Assembly: GCA_900088475.1 (NCBI GenBank)
Contig: FLMG01003614.1
Coordinates: 1 to 18,272 of the forward strand
Length of the DNA: 18,272 nt
From: Hyphochytrium catenoides
Taxonomy: Eukaryota > Sar > Hyphochytriomycetes > Hyphochytriales > Hyphochytriaceae
Direction of reading: 5' to 3'
Shown: one piece after another, positions 17,862-18,272 of the stretch
How the letters are laid out: the number at the start of each line of letters is the position of its first letter
Position numbering within the stretch: the stretch's first letter is position 1
Notes under the pieces: model-generated
What the model was told of the DNA's origin: nothing
Databases searched by the model: none
The model's input: only the letters and a program-made list of their open reading frames with translations
Position numbers and translations under genes: made by a program

Positions 17862-18107
17862 CCAGAGCACCAGGCTCAGCATGTTGAGAGAGAATAAAGA
17901 GACAGCGGAGCGATGCTGGAGAAAGGAAGTCAATGGGAGACGCGGTAAGAGTAGGAAAGTGAGGGATCCTCGCTATCTGTCTCGCCGTGTCATAACTGTT
18001 CTCTGCAAGATGGAGCTCGCCGTCATCGCTGACCCTCTCTCTCTCTCTCTTTCTCTCTCTCTATCTTTCCGTTTCTCTTTCTTCCGAGCTCTCTGCCTCA
18101 GCGTCAG
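17862..18107. promoter_or_regulatory. Short divergent intergenic region
   Basis: About 246 bases separate the F-box start (minus) from a probable plus-strand exon. It holds a CT run at 18034-18060 on the plus strand and no obvious TATA box. If the right-hand exon is not a first exon, part of this is intron. A shared promoter is an inference from the geometry only. Confidence 0.35.
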
Positions 18108-18272
18108 GTCCAGCTATCCATCTCCTCAACTGAGTTGAAAGAGTTGTCCGTCTTCGTCATCGAGAGCCTGTTATCGCAATCTGCGTCTCTGTATGAACGT
18201 CAGTGTGCGCGGGAGATTGGAAAAGTGTTGAGACTGAGAGGGGAGATGGCCAGCGGGAGGGAGAAAAAGAGA
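18108..18272 (+). CDS. Probable exon of a partial gene, cut by the window end
   Basis: After an acceptor-like GCGTCAG ending at 18107 the frame stays open for 55 codons to the last base. It opens VQLSISSTELKELSVFVIES and includes YERQCAREIGKVLRLRGEM. The residues look like an amphipathic helical protein. The CT-rich stretch on the plus strand just before it fits the pattern of sense-strand pyrimidine-rich introns in this window. The first exon was not found; an ATG at 18010 (MELAVIADP) has no convincing donor after it. No family recognised. Confidence 0.4.

Noticed and set aside
1-18272. Mobile elements, CRISPR arrays, rRNA or prokaryotic signals
   Set aside because: I looked for reverse transcriptase, transposase and integrase motifs, long terminal or inverted repeats, regularly spaced repeats and rRNA segments and saw none.

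Overview
The window is nuclear DNA from a eukaryote. It holds six protein genes that can be read with confidence, and five of them are split by 29 short spliceosomal introns (about 60-490 bases). The introns have GT-AG ends (one GC-AG), and a CTRAC-like branch site can be seen 20-30 bases before many acceptors. Density is roughly one gene per 2.5-3 kb, and neighbouring genes are often convergent. Very small exons and pyrimidine-rich introns point to an intron-rich unicellular alga, protist or early-diverging fungus. I cannot name the species. There are no prokaryotic operons, CRISPR arrays, rRNA or tRNA genes, and no recognisable transposon.

Layout from left to right: (1) 1-858, no confident gene. 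(2) 952-3025 (+), an intronless E2F-family transcription factor with two DNA-binding domains (the atypical E2F7/8/DEL type), with four E2F-like sites in its own 5' flank. (3) 3279-4743 (-), a five-exon D-amino-acid oxidase with a peroxisomal C-terminus (AKL) and an apparent one-base frame break in exon 2. It converges on the E2F gene and the poly(A) signals overlap. (4) 4744-6302, intergenic, with weak ORFs, a small repeat block and a TA tract. (5) 6303-7932 (-), a six-exon S1-S4 voltage-sensor-like membrane protein without a pore, with a 23-base exon and a GC-AG intron. (6) 7933-8736, mostly non-coding, with a possible tiny plus-strand gene. (7) 8737-12048 (-), a twelve-exon aldo/keto reductase of 474 residues, with an 11-base exon that encodes the catalytic tyrosine. 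(8) 12049-13341, a divergent intergenic region with a long CT microsatellite. (9) 13342-14890 (+), a five-exon coiled-coil protein of unknown function. (10) 15114-17861 (-), a six-exon F-box protein with a C-terminal alpha-helical repeat array, convergent with (9). (11) 18108-18272 (+), a probable exon of a further gene cut by the window end.

The genes look like unrelated housekeeping and regulatory genes: cell-cycle transcription, D-amino-acid catabolism in peroxisomes, membrane voltage sensing, carbonyl reduction and ubiquitin ligation. Nothing in their content ties them into one pathway. All exon models were made by hand. Exon phases close without remainder in the voltage-sensor, reductase, coiled-coil and F-box genes. 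The oxidase closes only if one extra base is discounted.
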